Shown: in pieces, positions 1 to 9,016 of the stretch
Layout of the letters: every line of letters starts with the position of its first letter
Numbering within the stretch: position 1 is the stretch's first letter
NCBI GenBank assembly: GCA_031277945.1
Contig: JAITLK010000003.1
Span: 643,104-707,103 of the forward strand
Direction of reading: 5' to 3'
From: Microbacterium sp.
GTDB taxonomy: Bacteria; Actinomycetota; Actinomycetes; Actinomycetales; Microbacteriaceae
DNA length: 64,000 nt
Made by a program: the position numbers and the translations under genes
The notes under the pieces: model-generated
What the model was told of the DNA's origin: nothing
Seen by the model: the letters and a program-made list of their open reading frames with translations, nothing else
Database searches by the model: none

Positions 1-639
1 GGCGAGCGCCCCGGCGCCCACCAGCGATCCGCAGGCGATGGCGATCCCGCGCGCGGCCAGCGCCGGCAGCTCGCTCCACTGCTCCGGGCTCTCGTCGACC
101 ATGTCATGCACCCAGTCGACGAGCCCACGATCCCCGTCACGCCAGGCGACGACGAGCGCGCCGAGGGCTGCGGGCACGGTGTAGAGCAGGGCCGGATGGA
201 GGATGGCCTGCCACGTGATGGTGTGAGCGAGCGGTGCCGCAGAAGTGAGCTGCACGATGACCGCGACCGCGGTGTACACCGCCGCACCGGAGAGCACACC
301 GGCCAGGCCCGCGCCCGCCCGCATCGCGCGCACTCCCGAACGGGCGGCGAAGATCGCCACGAACGCGGTCAGGGCCAGGGGAGCCAGGGAGATGATGAAA
401 CCACCGGCGTCCGGTGCGACACCGAGCGCGGTGAGGAGCGGCTCCGGCAGCGTGAGTGTCACCGGCACCAGCCCGCCGAGCTGCCAGATCTTCGCGATCA
501 GCGGCCAGAGCCCCGCCCAGGACGCATCCGCTGCGGTTGCCCAGAACAGCGCCAGCGGCGCTCCGACGACCACCAGCCCCACGGCGGCGGCGACGATCGC
601 GTCGAAGGCGGCGAGGAGGGCGACAGTGAGGCGGTGCAT
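1..639 (-). CDS. PerM-like / DUF6350 multi-pass membrane protein, truncated at the left edge
   Basis: A minus-strand frame stays open for 213 codons from an ATG at 637-639 to the window edge, so the C-terminus is missing. The translation begins MHRLTVALLAAFDAIVAAA and is strongly hydrophobic, with about five predicted membrane segments broken by short charged loops (for example VAWRDGDRGLVDWVHDMVDE near residue 165). This matches the DUF6350/PerM family, described in mycobacteria as a divisome-stabilising membrane protein and usually found beside sucD and purN in actinobacteria. sucCD lies about 10 kb away on the same strand. A GTG eight codons upstream is an alternative start. The family call rests on composition and context, not on a catalytic motif. 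Confidence 0.7.
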   Translation of the reverse strand, partial: MHRLTVALLAAFDAIVAAAVGLVVVGAPLALFWATAADASWAGLWPLIAKIWQLGGLVPVTLTLPEPLLTALGVAPDAGGFIISLAPLALTAFVAIFAARSGVRAMRAGAGLAGVLSGAAVYTAVAVIVQLTSAAPLAHTITWQAILHPALLYTVPAALGALVVAWRDGDRGLVDWVHDMVDESPEQWSELPALAARGIAIACGSLVGAGALA

Positions 640-727
640 GGCCTTCCGACCATACCCGCGCACGCGGGGAGCGCCGCTGCTCCCGCGCCGCCGTCCCGTC
701 AGTTCTCAGCGACCTCCAGTGGCGCCG

Positions 728-1171
728 TCACTCCGCGGCGACGGGCTCCAGCACGAACAACGGGATGAGACGGTCCGTCTTGGTCTGGTACTCGGCATAG
801 GGAGGCCACGCCTCGCATGCCCGCGCCCACCATTCCTCGCGCTCCGCTCCGTCCAGCTCGCGCGCCGTGTAGTCACGCTTGTCCGAACCGTCCTGCAGCT
901 CGACATGCGGGTTCTTGCGGATGTTCCAGTACCACGCGGGGTTGTCCGGCGCCCCGCCCTTGGAGGCGACCACGACGTAGCGGCCGTCATGTTCGACACG
1001 CATGAGCGCGGTCTTGCGCAGCGCTCCCGAGCGAGCCCCGAGGGTTGTCAGCACGATGATCGGCTTGCCCTGCATGTCCGCGGCATCGGCGCCGTTCGAC
1101 GCTTCGTACTCCTCGGCCTGCTTGCGCGACCATTCGTATCGTCCTGGCTGGTAAATTCCTGAGAGTGGCAT
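728..1171 (-). CDS. Nitroreductase family deazaflavin-dependent oxidoreductase (Ddn-like)
   Basis: The 147-residue product has the size and core of the F420-dependent Ddn/FDOR-A family: [23 protein letters not shown] near residues 36-58, then [19 protein letters not shown] and NPHVELQDG. In this family the split beta-barrel binds coenzyme F420 and reduces quinones or xenobiotics. The residues TLGARSG and ASKGGA are the typical cofactor-facing segments. The ATG at 1169-1171 follows a clear GGAGG-type site. It is divergent from the NCS2 permease with only 62 bases between them, so the two promoters must overlap. The substrate cannot be told from sequence. Confidence 0.88.
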   Translation of the reverse strand: MPLSGIYQPGRYEWSRKQAEEYEASNGADAADMQGKPIIVLTTLGARSGALRKTALMRVEHDGRYVVVASKGGAPDNPAWYWNIRKNPHVELQDGSDKRDYTARELDGAEREEWWARACEAWPPYAEYQTKTDRLIPLFVLEPVAAE

Positions 1172-1233
1172 ATCGTACCTCCACTCCGGAGGATACGCGC
1201 CTCACCCCCACCCTGACACGTATGAGGAGCCCC

Positions 1234-2631
1234 ATGGCCACGGCGCCAGCCCAGCCCACCACCGCACTCGATCGCTTCTTCCACGTCACCGAACGCGGAT
1301 CCACCGTCGGAGCAGAGCTCCGCGGTGGTCTCGTCACCTTCGTGACGATGGCGTACATCGTGATCCTGAACCCGATCATCCTGTCGACCCCCGACGTCGA
1401 CGGCAACACGCTGGCCGGCCCGGCGGTCGCTGCGGCCACCGCGCTCACCGCCGGTGTGATGACCCTTCTGTTCGGCATCGTCACCCGCCTCCCGTTCGCC
1501 TTCGCCGCCGGTCTCGGCATCAACGCCTTCCTCGCGTTCTCCGTCGTCGGGCAGGTCTCCTGGCCCGAAGCGATGGCGCTGGTGATCATCAACGGTGTGG
1601 TGATCGTGCTGCTCGCCGCCACGGGGCTGCGGAAGATGATCTTCGACGCGGTGCCGGTGCAGCTGAAGCTCGCCATCACGGTCGGCATCGGCCTGTTCAT
1701 CGCGTTCATCGGCTTCGTCAACGCCGGCTTCGTCACGGCGACCGGGAACCCCTCTCCGCCGGTGGACCTCGGCGTGAGCGGTTCCGTCGCCTCCGTCGCC
1801 ACCCTGCTGTTCGTCCTCACGGTCCTCATCGGCGGCGTCCTCATCGCACTGAAGATCAAGGGCGCGATCCTCATCGCGCTGGTCGGCGGCACGGTCGTCG
1901 CCGCCATCGTCAACCTCATCTGGCCGCAGGATCTGTTCTCCTTCTCCGGCAGCATCGTGAGCCTTCCGGACCTGAGCCTCGTCGGCAAGGTCGACTTCGG
2001 CTTCGACCTCGGCAAAGTCAGCGTCGTGGCGCTCGTGATGACCGTCTTCACGCTGGTGCTCTCGAACTTCTTCGACGCGATGGGCACGATGACCGGTCTC
2101 GCCCGCGAGGCGAACCTGGCCGATGAGAAGGGTGACTTCCCGCGCATCAAGTCGGCGCTTGTCGTCGAGGGTGTCGGTGCGATCGTCGGTGGTGGCACCT
2201 CCTCCTCCTCCGCGACGGTGTTCGTCGAATCCAGCGCCGGCATCGGCGAGGGCGCCCGCACGGGTCTTGCCACGTCGTTCACGGGTGTGCTGTTCCTGCT
2301 GGCGATGTTCTTCACCCCGCTGACCTCCCTGGTTCCCGGCGCGGTCGCCTCGGCGGCGCTGGTGCTCGTCGGCGCGATGATGCTCTCGCAGATCAAGAAC
2401 ATCGACTTCGCCGACTTCCGCGTGCTGCTGCCGGTGTTCCTCACCGTCACCGTCATGCCGATGACCTACTCGATCGCCAACGGCATCGGTGCCGGCTTCG
2501 TCAGCTGGGTCGTCGTCAACGCGCTGTCGAAGAAGGCGAAGACCATCCACCCGCTGCTGTGGGTGGTGGCCATCGGCTTCGTGATCTACTTCGCCCGCGG
2601 TCCGATCGAGGCGGCGTTCGGCGTCGCCTGA
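1234..2631 (+). CDS. NCS2 (AzgA-type) purine permease
   Basis: A 465-residue polytopic protein, the normal length for AzgA/GhxP-type adenine, guanine or hypoxanthine proton symporters. Diagnostic stretches are FVTMAYIVILNPIIL near residue 33, NFFDAMGTMTGLAREANL near residue 280 and the SSSSATVFVESSAGIGEGAR box near residue 325. About 12-14 membrane segments are evident. The ATG at 1234 was chosen because TGAGGAGC lies just before it; an in-frame ATG 23 codons upstream lacks this site and overlaps the divergent gene's promoter. Purine import is the family role; which base is carried is not visible. Confidence 0.92.
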   Translation: MATAPAQPTTALDRFFHVTERGSTVGAELRGGLVTFVTMAYIVILNPIILSTPDVDGNTLAGPAVAAATALTAGVMTLLFGIVTRLPFAFAAGLGINAFLAFSVVGQVSWPEAMALVIINGVVIVLLAATGLRKMIFDAVPVQLKLAITVGIGLFIAFIGFVNAGFVTATGNPSPPVDLGVSGSVASVATLLFVLTVLIGGVLIALKIKGAILIALVGGTVVAAIVNLIWPQDLFSFSGSIVSLPDLSLVGKVDFGFDLGKVSVVALVMTVFTLVLSNFFDAMGTMTGLAREANLADEKGDFPRIKSALVVEGVGAIVGGGTSSSSATVFVESSAGIGEGARTGLATSFTGVLFLLAMFFTPLTSLVPGAVASAALVLVGAMMLSQIKNIDFADFRVLLPVFLTVTVMPMTYSIANGIGAGFVSWVVVNALSKKAKTIHPLLWVVAIGFVIYFARGPIEAAFGVA

Positions 2632-2645
2632 TCCGTTTCACAGCG

Positions 2646-2686
2646 CGCAAAAGGCTGCAATCCGCAGAGGATTGCAGCCTTTTGCG
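2646..2686. terminator. Perfect 18-bp hairpin between convergent genes
   Basis: CGCAAAAGGCTGCAATCC (2646-2663) pairs perfectly with 2669-2686 around a 5-base loop. The arms carry AAAA and TTTT, so it can act as a terminator in both directions, for the permease and for the Gfo/Idh gene ending at 2696. Confidence 0.88.
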
Positions 2687-2695
2687 TGCAACGGA

Positions 2696-3775
2696 TCAGA
2701 GCGACTGCAGCTCCACCCGCGCGGGCACCACGCAGGTCGATGCCACCGGGACCGCCGCGCGTGTGGCGGCAGCGCGCAGCACGGACTCCATGACATCGAG
2801 GGAGTGGTAGCCCACCTCCCCCGAGGCCCGTGCATCGTCGCCGGCGATCGCCCGGTCGTGGATGCCCACGCCGCGGCCGGCACCGATGTACCCGGCGGAG
2901 GGCTCCTGCACGATCCAGTCCGCGTCGGTGAGCGAACGCACCAGCACGTCGCCGCCGAAGGTGTTGGGATCGGGTACCACCATCGATCCGCTCTCGCCGT
3001 GCACCTCGACGTTGGCCGAGCGCGTGGCCACCGCATCGAACGACATGACGAGGGTCGACAGCACACCCGACGCGTGCTCCAGCACTCCCGTGATGTGCGT
3101 GTCGATCTCGACCGGGACACGCTCGCCCGCCCGCTCCCCCGAGCCGATCACCCGCTCGTGACGCATGCGACTGGCCGATCCGGTCACGCTCACCACCGGG
3201 CCCAGCAGATGGATGAGGGCGCTGACGTAGTAGGGGCCCATGTCCAGCAGCGGACCACCGCCGGGCAGGTAGTAGAAGTCAGGGTTCGGATGCCACCGCT
3301 CGTGTCCCGGCGTCACCATCGTCGCGGTCGCAGCGATGGGCCGCCCGATGCGTCCGTCCTCGATCACGCGCCGGGCAGTCTGGACCCCGGTCCCGAGCAC
3401 GGTGTCGGGCGCACAGCCCACCCATCGGCCGGCGTCCTCAGCCGCACGCAGCACCCCCGCACCGGCAGCGCCGTCGGCAGCGAGCGGTTTCTCGCTGTAG
3501 ACGTCCTTGCCCGCGGCGATGATCCGCTCCGACACTTCGGCATGCGCGAGCGGAATGGTGAGGTTGACCACGAGGGAGATCTCCGGATCGGCGAGGAGCT
3601 CGTCGATGCTGAGAGCACGCACGCCAGGAACTTCTGCGGCCACCGCCGTCGCACGCTCGATCATCAGATCGGCGACGGCGACCAATCGCACGGTCTCCAG
3701 GCGGGCGAACGTCGCCAGGTACTGGGCGACGATGCTCCCGCACCCGATGATGCCCACGTTCAGCGGCTGGCCCAC
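2696..3775 (-). CDS. Gfo/Idh/MocA family sugar oxidoreductase
   Basis: About 359 residues. It opens with the Rossmann motif NVGIIGCGSIVAQYL, has the family's EKPLAAD (EKP) motif around residue 100 and the DMGPYYVSALIHLLG segment near residue 180, where the Asp and His of the active site usually sit. These enzymes oxidise or reduce sugar or inositol hydroxyls with NAD(P). It is the last gene of a sugar ABC-importer operon and overlaps the end of the ThuA-like gene. The GTG at 3773-3775 follows a GGGGGA site; a GTG at 3755-3757 or a CTG at 3761-3763 are alternative starts. A role in degrading the imported sugar or glycoside is inferred from the operon. Confidence 0.87.
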   Translation of the reverse strand: MGQPLNVGIIGCGSIVAQYLATFARLETVRLVAVADLMIERATAVAAEVPGVRALSIDELLADPEISLVVNLTIPLAHAEVSERIIAAGKDVYSEKPLAADGAAGAGVLRAAEDAGRWVGCAPDTVLGTGVQTARRVIEDGRIGRPIAATATMVTPGHERWHPNPDFYYLPGGGPLLDMGPYYVSALIHLLGPVVSVTGSASRMRHERVIGSGERAGERVPVEIDTHITGVLEHASGVLSTLVMSFDAVATRSANVEVHGESGSMVVPDPNTFGGDVLVRSLTDADWIVQEPSAGYIGAGRGVGIHDRAIAGDDARASGEVGYHSLDVMESVLRAAATRAAVPVASTCVVPARVELQSL

Positions 3776-4461
3776 AGCATCCCCCGCTCGATGATGGTGC
3801 GCACGTTCGGGTCCTGCAGCACGTCGACGGAATGGCCCGGCGTTGCCACGAAGATCCGCCCCCGCCCCCAGTCCCGCGTCCACACCGCGGGCGAGGTGAT
3901 CGGCCGGTGCCAGGGGTGGTAGGGCTGAACGGGATGGGTCGTGGTGGCGAGCACGTCGATCAGGTCGTCGTGCAGCACCCAGTACTGCTCCGTGGCGAGA
4001 GGGAAGTCCTCGATCCCGGCGGTGATCTCATGCTGACGGCCGAGATCGGTGATCTCCACCGTGTACGGGAGATAGTTGTCCGACTGCTCGCCATGACGCT
4101 CATCCGGGTGCCTTCCGGGATGCGTGGCGAACTGCCCTCCGATCAGCTGGAGGTAGTCGGCGTCGTTGCGATAGGAATCGGCGATGCCGCCATGCCACCC
4201 GGCCATTCCGGCACCGGCCTCGATGGCCGCACGCAGGCCCTGCTGCTCCTCCCGCTGGATGGTGTTCATCGTGTTGCACTGCACGATGAGATCGAAACCG
4301 GCCATCGCCGCCGCATCGGCATAGATCGCGGGGCTCTCCTCGATCCGCACCGCGTACCCGTTGTCCCGCAGGAACGGGATGAAGAGCTCCGTCGCCGCTA
4401 CGGGCGCGTGTCCTTCCCATCCGCCCCGGACGATGAGCGCCGATTTTGCCGTGTCCGTCAT
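3760..4461 (-). CDS. ThuA-domain protein (trehalose-utilisation type)
   Basis: A 233-residue protein with the ThuA fold, related to class I glutamine amidotransferases. It begins MTDTAKSALIVRGGWEGHAP and contains the family signature GWHGGIADSYRNDADYLQLIGGQF near residues 90-115, followed by THPG and a late TWTRDWGRGRIF-like segment. The ATG at 4459-4461 has a GAAAGG site. ThuA proteins accompany sugar importers and Gfo/Idh oxidoreductases. The exact chemistry is poorly settled, but some work with 3-keto-sugar pathways. Its stop overlaps the start region of the dehydrogenase, implying translational coupling. Confidence 0.88.
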   Translation of the reverse strand: MTDTAKSALIVRGGWEGHAPVAATELFIPFLRDNGYAVRIEESPAIYADAAAMAGFDLIVQCNTMNTIQREEQQGLRAAIEAGAGMAGWHGGIADSYRNDADYLQLIGGQFATHPGRHPDERHGEQSDNYLPYTVEITDLGRQHEITAGIEDFPLATEQYWVLHDDLIDVLATTTHPVQPYHPWHRPITSPAVWTRDWGRGRIFVATPGHSVDVLQDPNVRTIIERGMLWASR

Positions 4462-4502
4462 GTTCTGCCTTTCTTCTGTCAGGTTGTCCGCGCGGGCGGC
4501 GC

Positions 4503-5384
4503 TCACTTGCTGAAGCCCGCGGTCAGGCCGCTCACCAGCTGGCGACGACCGAAGATGTACACCACCACCAGCGGCAGCGTGGTCAGCACGACGCACGCCA
4601 GCACGGCGGGGATGTTGACGCTGAACTCGCCCTGGAAGCTCCACAGCGCCAGCGGCAGCACGCGCAGATCGGGGCTCTGGGTGAGCACGAGCGGAAGGAG
4701 GAACCCGTTCCACACGCCCAGCGCGTTGTAGATGGCGACCGTCACGATCGCGGGCTTCGTCAGCGGCAGCGCCAGCCGCCACAGCGTCTGCCACTCGCTG
4801 CACCCGTCCAGCCGCATGGACTCGAACAGTTCGTTCGGTACGTCCCGGATGAAGTTCGACAGCAGCAGGACGCTCAGCGGGATCGCGAACGCCACCGATG
4901 GCAGCACGATCGCCAGCAGGCTGTCGTACAGGTTCAGCCGGATGATCATCAGGTACACCGGGATGATCGTCGCCTGCAGCGGAATCGCCAGCCCCATGAG
5001 GAACGTGCTGTTCGCCACGCGCAGGAAGCGGCTGCGGCCACGCACGATGGCGTACGCCGCCATGAACGACAGCACCAGGGTGGGCACCACCGCTCCGACC
5101 GTGATGAGCACGCTGTTGATGAAGTACCGCACGAAGTCCGCCTCGATCACGGCGGTGTAGTTGTCGAGGGTCGGATTCATCGGCAGCGCCAGCGGATTCT
5201 GTCCGAAGTAGTCCGCCTGGTGCTTCAGGCTCGTCACGACGACGTAGTACACCGGCACGATGATGATCGCGAGCCAGATCCAGCCGGCGAGACCGCCGAA
5301 CAGGTTCGGGCGTCCCGTGCTGGTGCGCCGCGCGCGGCGGCGGTCGGCTTCACGCGGAATGACCAGGGTGGTCGTGGTGGTCAT
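4503..5384 (-). CDS. Carbohydrate ABC transporter permease, MalG type
   Basis: A 293-residue inner-membrane permease with six membrane segments and the EAA-loop FESMRLDGCSEWQTLWRLALPL in the C-terminal half, which contacts the transport ATPase. It starts MTTTTTLVIPREAD; the ATG at 5382-5384 lies one base after the stop of the partner permease and has GGAG before it, which argues for tight coupling. It forms the channel with the MalF-type permease just upstream and receives substrate from the lipoprotein encoded first in the operon. No ATPase gene is present in the operon. Confidence 0.93.
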   Translation of the reverse strand: MTTTTTLVIPREADRRRARRTSTGRPNLFGGLAGWIWLAIIIVPVYYVVVTSLKHQADYFGQNPLALPMNPTLDNYTAVIEADFVRYFINSVLITVGAVVPTLVLSFMAAYAIVRGRSRFLRVANSTFLMGLAIPLQATIIPVYLMIIRLNLYDSLLAIVLPSVAFAIPLSVLLLSNFIRDVPNELFESMRLDGCSEWQTLWRLALPLTKPAIVTVAIYNALGVWNGFLLPLVLTQSPDLRVLPLALWSFQGEFSVNIPAVLACVVLTTLPLVVVYIFGRRQLVSGLTAGFSK

Positions 5385-5385
5385 C

Positions 5386-6303
5386 TCAGGCTCCGTCCAA
5401 CTGGCTGGCCGACTTGTCCGTACCGCCGAGGCGCTGCAGGAACAGCGCGAGACCAAGACCCAGCAGCACCAGGATCACGGCGATCACGCTCGCGAGCCCC
5501 ATCTGATTGGCCTTGAAACCGGTGAGATACATGTCCAGCGGCAGGATCCGCGTGGAGTTCGCCGGCCCTCCGCCGGTGAGCACGAAGATCAGATCGAAAT
5601 AGGTGAGCGATCCCACAGTCATCAGCGTCGAGGACGTGATGATGGTGTACTTCAGCTGCGGCAGCGTGATGTGGAAGAACTGCGCGATCCGTCCGGCGCC
5701 GTCCAGTTGAGCCGCCTCGTACATCGACTGCGGGATCTGCCGCACACCGCCCTGATAGATCAGGGTGTGGAACGGGACGAACTGCCAGGCGATCACGAAG
5801 ATCACCACCCCCATCGCGAGCGCGGGATCCCCCAGCCAGTCCTGCGCGAGGAACGGGAGCCCGAGCCCGGCGGCGAGACCGAAGTTCGGATCCAGCAGCG
5901 CCTTGTACGCCACGGCGATCGCAGCCGAGGAGAGCAGCAGCGGCAGGAAGTAGAGCACGGCGAGTACCGCACGATACCGTTGCGTCCCCGCCGTGAACAC
6001 GCCGAGCAGCAGGCTGATCGGCGTCTGCACCAGCCAGGACAGCACCATGACCACGATCGTCAGACCGAACGCCCGCCAGGTGCCGGGATCGGTGAAGACC
6101 ACGCCCCAGTTCGCGATGCCGGAGAAGCTGATCGCTCCGATGCCGTCCCAGTCCGTGAAGCTCAGGGCCAGCACCCCCACCAGGGGGACGATGGCGAAGA
6201 TCACGAAGTAGATCAGGGCGGGGGCGGCGAGCCAGCTCAGGCCTCCCGTCGCGCCCGCGCGACGGGAGGCGGGAACGAGCGCTCGCGCGGTGTTCGCGCT
6301 CAC
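5386..6303 (-). CDS. Carbohydrate ABC transporter permease, MalF type
   Basis: A 305-residue permease beginning (M)SANTARALVPASRR with about six membrane segments and the EAA loop YEAAQLDGAGRIAQFFHITLPQL. A GTG at 6301-6303 is preferred because GGGAAG sits at normal distance; the GTG at 6307-6309 would overlap the binding-protein stop as GTGA. It pairs with the MalG-type permease to form the channel of the first sugar importer. Confidence 0.92.
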   Translation of the reverse strand: MSANTARALVPASRRAGATGGLSWLAAPALIYFVIFAIVPLVGVLALSFTDWDGIGAISFSGIANWGVVFTDPGTWRAFGLTIVVMVLSWLVQTPISLLLGVFTAGTQRYRAVLAVLYFLPLLLSSAAIAVAYKALLDPNFGLAAGLGLPFLAQDWLGDPALAMGVVIFVIAWQFVPFHTLIYQGGVRQIPQSMYEAAQLDGAGRIAQFFHITLPQLKYTIITSSTLMTVGSLTYFDLIFVLTGGGPANSTRILPLDMYLTGFKANQMGLASVIAVILVLLGLGLALFLQRLGGTDKSASQLDGA

Positions 6304-6305
6304 GG

Positions 6306-7649
6306 TCACTTCCCGATCGTCTTGTTCATGTTCGCGGCGAACTCCTCCGGGGTGATGGAGCGCGAGAACAGCTGATCGATGTTGTTGAGCAGGGCCTCGG
6401 CCGCGGTGGGGCTGAGCGCCTGGTCCCAGGACTGCTGGAAGCTCGGGGCGTTGCCTGCGAGCTGGTAGACGAAGGTCAGATAGTCGGCGTCGTCGGTCGC
6501 CGCGAGCTTGTCGTCGACACCGTTGACCACGGGGACGGCGCCGTTCTCGATGAGACCGTCGATCTCGGCATCGGTGAACAGCCCGGTCTTCAGGTAGTCC
6601 TCCGCGATCTTCTTCTGCTCGTCGGATGCGGACGAGGAGATCGACAGATAGTTGGCGGGGTTGCCGACCACGTTCTCGGCATCGCCGACACCGCCCTCGA
6701 TGGTCGGGAACGACACGAAGCCGAGATCGCCGTCCTGCACGAAGTTCTGGCCGTCCGCCTTCATCGATCCGTACGTCCAGCCGCCGTGCAGCATCATCGC
6801 GGCCTTGCCGGTGTAGAGCAGCGCCTGATCCGCGTTGGAATCGGCCGTGATGCTGTTGAACCCCTTGATGAAACCGTCCGCCGCCACGAGGTCCTGCGCC
6901 TTCTGCAGCGCTTCGAGCGCCGCCGGGTTGGACCACGCGTCGGGCTTACCGAGGAAGATGTCGTTGAACACCTCGGGTCCGCCGATGCGGTCGAACAGGT
7001 ACTCCAGCCACATCATCGACGTCCACCGCGACTGACCGGCGAGCGAGATCGGGGCGATGCCTTTCTCGTTGAACGTGGCGACCAGGCTCATCAGGTCCTC
7101 CCACGTCTTCGGCGTCTCGACCCCGGCATCGGCGAAGACCTTCTTGTTGTAGAACAGCACGATCGGCTGCACGTCCTGGATCGGCATGGCGTAGATCTTG
7201 TCGTCGATCGTGGCAGCGCCGAACGAGCCGGGGAAGAGCCGGTCCTTCACGTCCGGGTTGTCGGCGAAGAACGACGTGAGGTCCTCCACCTGACCGGCGT
7301 CGGCGTAGGCCTTCAGCGTGCCGCCGCCCCAGCCGTAGATCAGCGTGGGGGCCTGGCCTGCGCCGATGGCCGTGCGGATCTTGGTCTTGTAGGCGTCATT
7401 CTGGAAGAAGGTCACCTCGAGCTTCTCGTCAGGATTGGCCTTGTTGAACGCATCGACCGTGTCCTGACGCAGTCCTTCCTTCGGCTGGCCGGACAGCGCC
7501 CACATGGTGGCGGCGCCCGCGGCGGATCCGCCCCCGGAGCCGGTGGGGCCCGAGGTGCCGCACGCGGCGAGGGACAGTGCCATCGCCCCGGCCGCGATCG
7601 CGGCAACCAGACGGATTCGACGTGACAGACGGTGACTGCTGTGTGCCAT
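6306..7649 (-). CDS. Sugar ABC transporter substrate-binding lipoprotein
   Basis: A 447-residue extracellular binding protein of the family 1 (MalE/UgpB) type. A lipoprotein signal peptide (MAHSSHRLSRRIRLVAAIAA) ends in LAAC with the lipidated Cys at residue 30. The mature part has WALSGQPKEGLRQDTVDAFN and the KKVFADAGVETPKTWEDL segment common to this family. The ATG at 7647-7649 is preceded by GGAGAACTGAG; an upstream ATG at 7697 lacks a site and would add residues before the signal peptide. It is the first gene of the operon, so its promoter and operator lie between it and the divergent LacI gene. Confidence 0.94.
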   Translation of the reverse strand: MAHSSHRLSRRIRLVAAIAAGAMALSLAACGTSGPTGSGGGSAAGAATMWALSGQPKEGLRQDTVDAFNKANPDEKLEVTFFQNDAYKTKIRTAIGAGQAPTLIYGWGGGTLKAYADAGQVEDLTSFFADNPDVKDRLFPGSFGAATIDDKIYAMPIQDVQPIVLFYNKKVFADAGVETPKTWEDLMSLVATFNEKGIAPISLAGQSRWTSMMWLEYLFDRIGGPEVFNDIFLGKPDAWSNPAALEALQKAQDLVAADGFIKGFNSITADSNADQALLYTGKAAMMLHGGWTYGSMKADGQNFVQDGDLGFVSFPTIEGGVGDAENVVGNPANYLSISSSASDEQKKIAEDYLKTGLFTDAEIDGLIENGAVPVVNGVDDKLAATDDADYLTFVYQLAGNAPSFQQSWDQALSPTAAEALLNNIDQLFSRSITPEEFAANMNKTIGK

Positions 7650-7681
7650 CTCAGTTCTCCATTGAAACGAGGGATTGTGAT

Positions 7682-7704
7682 GCGAAAGTTTGCGCAAGTT
7701 TCGC
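7682..7704. promoter_or_regulatory. Probable LacI operator of the first sugar operon
   Basis: A near-palindrome, GCGAAAGTT-n5-AAGTTTCGC, lies 33-55 bases before the binding-protein start. The related word CGAAAGT recurs as its complement at 7710-7716, and GAAAACTTTC lies at 7825-7834 just before the LacI start. The three related sites in a 200-base divergent region suggest control of both promoters by the neighbouring regulator. Confidence 0.6.
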
Positions 7705-7847
7705 TGCCACTTTCGTGATCATGACCGTAGTCCGGAACTCGGCCGGTGTCAATGCTTCCTTCTCCTCCCCCAGTTGCGCTGTTTTGTTGCCTCCGCGGCC
7801 CGGGCGCGACAGGATGTATCTAACGAAAACTTTCCTCGGAGGAAAAC

Positions 7848-8882
7848 ATGACCCGAGAGCTGCCGGGGGCGAATCTGGCCAGCATCGCCGAGGCCGCAGG
7901 AGTCTCCGTGCCAACGGTGTCCAAGGTGGTCAACGGCCGCGGCGGGGTCTCCGACGAGACCCGCGAGCGCATTCAGTCACTGATCGCCGAGGCCGGATAC
8001 CGCTCGCCGCGTACCCGGCGACTACGCACCGGGAATCGCACGATGGTGGACCTGGTCATCGGCGAGGTGCGCAACGGCTACTCGGTGGGCGTGCTCAACG
8101 GCATTCTCGAGCACGCACGGGAGGTCGACACAGACGTGGTGATCTCCTCGGTCAACCCGGGGAGCATGCATCTGACAGACGCCGACGAGTGGGCGGACCG
8201 CATGGTCGACTCCGGCCGCCAGGGCCTCATCGCCGTGACGTCGGACCTGTCCTCCACTCAGCACGCCGCTTTCACCTCACGTGGACTGCCCGTAGTGGTG
8301 ATCGATCCGCTGAACACCCCCGCAGCAGACCTCCCGAGCGTGGGTTCGACCAACTGGGCGGGCGGGCGCGCGGCCACGGAGCACCTGCTCAGCCTCGGCC
8401 ATCGTCGCATCGCCTACCTGGGCGGCCCGGCGAGTGCCGAGTGCAACCAAGCTCGCATGCACGGCTACCTCGCGGCGCTGATGGCCGCGGGGATCCCGAT
8501 GCGCGCCGACTACCTCTACGACGCACCCGGCTTCAATCCCGCGGGCGGCCTGGCGAACGCGCGCGCGGTGCTTGACCTCGACGAGCCGCCGACGGCCATC
8601 TTCGCCGCGAGCGACACGATCGCTCTCGGCGTGCTGGATGAGGCGCGGCGCCGCGGTCTGGATGTCCCACGTGACCTGAGCATCGTCGGCTTCGACGGCA
8701 CGCCGCTGGCCGAGCAGACGCTCCCCCATCTCACCTCCGTCGCGCAGCCATTGCACGACATCGGACGCACCGCACTGCGCACGCTGCTGCAGCTGATCGC
8801 CGGGGGCAGTGCCGACGTCCCCCGCATGGAGCTCGCAACCGAGCTCGTCGTCCGCGATTCCACCGCCCCACCGCGGGCATGA
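7848..8882 (+). CDS. LacI family transcriptional regulator, first sugar operon
   Basis: A 344-residue LacI/GalR regulator. The N-terminal helix-turn-helix reads NLASIAEAAGVSVPTVSKVVNGRGGVS, with the hinge helix region around residues 45-60, then a periplasmic-binding-like effector domain ending FDGTPLAEQTLPHLTSVAQPL. GGAGG before the ATG supports the start. Divergent orientation from the importer operon and matching half-sites on both sides indicate a local, autoregulated repressor. The inducer should be the imported sugar; its identity is not visible. Confidence 0.93.
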   Translation: MTRELPGANLASIAEAAGVSVPTVSKVVNGRGGVSDETRERIQSLIAEAGYRSPRTRRLRTGNRTMVDLVIGEVRNGYSVGVLNGILEHAREVDTDVVISSVNPGSMHLTDADEWADRMVDSGRQGLIAVTSDLSSTQHAAFTSRGLPVVVIDPLNTPAADLPSVGSTNWAGGRAATEHLLSLGHRRIAYLGGPASAECNQARMHGYLAALMAAGIPMRADYLYDAPGFNPAGGLANARAVLDLDEPPTAIFAASDTIALGVLDEARRRGLDVPRDLSIVGFDGTPLAEQTLPHLTSVAQPLHDIGRTALRTLLQLIAGGSADVPRMELATELVVRDSTAPPRA

Positions 8883-8954
8883 GCCCCTTCATCGCGCACG
8901 TTTCGCGCCTATTCGACGACGGGAAGCGCACAGTGCGCGCCATGAAGCGCCGAG

Positions 8955-8997
8955 TTGACACAGTGCGCTCGAGCGAAGAAACTGAACGTGTTCAGTT
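8955..8997 (+). promoter_or_regulatory. Promoter with an embedded palindromic operator before the DUF4166 gene
   Basis: A perfect -35 hexamer TTGACA (8955-8960) is followed by AACTGAAC-GT-GTTCAGTT (8980-8997), an 8-bp-arm palindrome where the -10 region would fall. The -10 match itself is poor. The word CACAGTGCGC is repeated at 8929-8938 and 8959-8968. The palindrome has the shape of a TetR-type operator, but no TetR gene is adjacent. Confidence 0.55.
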
Positions 8998-9016
8998 CTA
9001 GATTCGGGGGCTCAGG

